NCBI GenBank assembly: GCA_024680835.1
Contig: JAILBP010000215.1
Location: forward strand, 1 to 5,895
DNA from: RGIG6904 sp024680835
GTDB lineage: Bacteria; Bacillota; Clostridia; Lachnospirales; Lachnospiraceae
Direction of reading: 5' to 3'
Length of the DNA: 5,895 nucleotides
Under the pieces are notes generated by a model, which was given only the letters and a program-made list of their open reading frames with translations, was not told the DNA's origin and made no database searches. Both the position numbers and the translations under genes were made by a program. How positions within the stretch are numbered: position 1 is the first letter of the stretch; every line of letters begins with the position of its first letter. Below are positions 5,698-5,895 of the stretch, piece after piece.

Positions 5698-5895
5698 ATG
5701 TTTTTCAGGAGAAAAGTATCTTTTGCGGTATTGGCTGTTGTTGCCGTGATGTTAACATTGATTACAGCGGACTGTATTGAGGCAAAGACGAAAATGTATA
5801 TGATCGAAAAGCTGTCGGATGACAGCGTGGAGGTCTACAACTATAAATGGGACTGGGAGACCGGATACAAACCCAGGGGGAAAGCAAAGAAACTG
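5698..5895 (+). CDS. Small exported protein of unknown function, N-terminal part (3' end outside window)
   Basis: An open frame of 66 codons from ATG 5698 runs off the right edge with no stop. AAAGGAGA at 5683-5690 stands 7 bases before the start. The in-frame ATG at 5674 abuts the terminator T run and has no ribosome site, so it is not chosen. Residues 1-24 look like a Sec signal: MFFRRK, then a hydrophobic core (VSFAVLAVVAVMLTLITA). Cys26 follows Asp25, which does not fit a lipobox, so cleavage by signal peptidase I near IEA-K (about residue 29) is more likely. The visible mature part is rich in charged and aromatic residues (NYKWDWETGY) and ends in a basic stretch. I do not recognise the family. 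It follows a strong terminator and so belongs to a separate transcription unit. Confidence 0.75.
   Translation, partial: MFFRRKVSFAVLAVVAVMLTLITADCIEAKTKMYMIEKLSDDSVEVYNYKWDWETGYKPRGKAKKL

Noticed and set aside
5773..5775. Lipoprotein cysteine in the last gene
   Set aside because: Asp precedes Cys26, and position -1 of a lipobox needs a small residue such as Gly, Ala or Ser.

Overview
The window looks like chromosomal DNA of a low-to-moderate GC Firmicute, most likely a Clostridia/Lachnospiraceae-type organism. This is inferred from strong AGGAGG-type ribosome binding sites before nearly every gene, heavy use of AGA/AGG and ATA codons, a short lipoprotein signal on the solute-binding protein, and the protein families present. 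I cannot name the species. All convincing genes lie on the + strand.

Layout: bases 1-885 hold the 3' part of a PucR/CdaR-type transcription regulator that starts outside the window. A 170-base gap (886-1055) carries a tandem 11-base repeat, a good sigma-70/SigA-type promoter (TTGAAA, 17 bases, TAAAAT) and a strong hairpin. From 1056 to 5547 runs a five-gene cluster: a lipoprotein amino-acid-binding protein, one membrane permease, one ATPase (together a polar amino acid ABC importer), a cytidylate-kinase-like protein, and a class III PLP aminotransferase related to acetylornithine/ornithine aminotransferases. A clear intrinsic terminator at 5631-5673 closes the cluster. A new gene for a small exported protein begins at 5698 and runs off the right edge.

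Working together (inference): the importer would bind an amino acid outside the cell and bring it in, and the aminotransferase would remove or exchange its amino group. The upstream regulator is a good candidate for controlling the cluster through the repeats next to the promoter. The perfect hairpin between the binding-protein gene and the permease gene probably lets the binding protein be made in excess. The odd member is the cytidylate-kinase-like protein, whose role in an amino acid uptake cluster is not obvious. It is the best lead in the window, although each part belongs to a known family and nothing here proves a new system. No tRNA, rRNA, CRISPR, insertion sequence or recognised riboswitch was seen.
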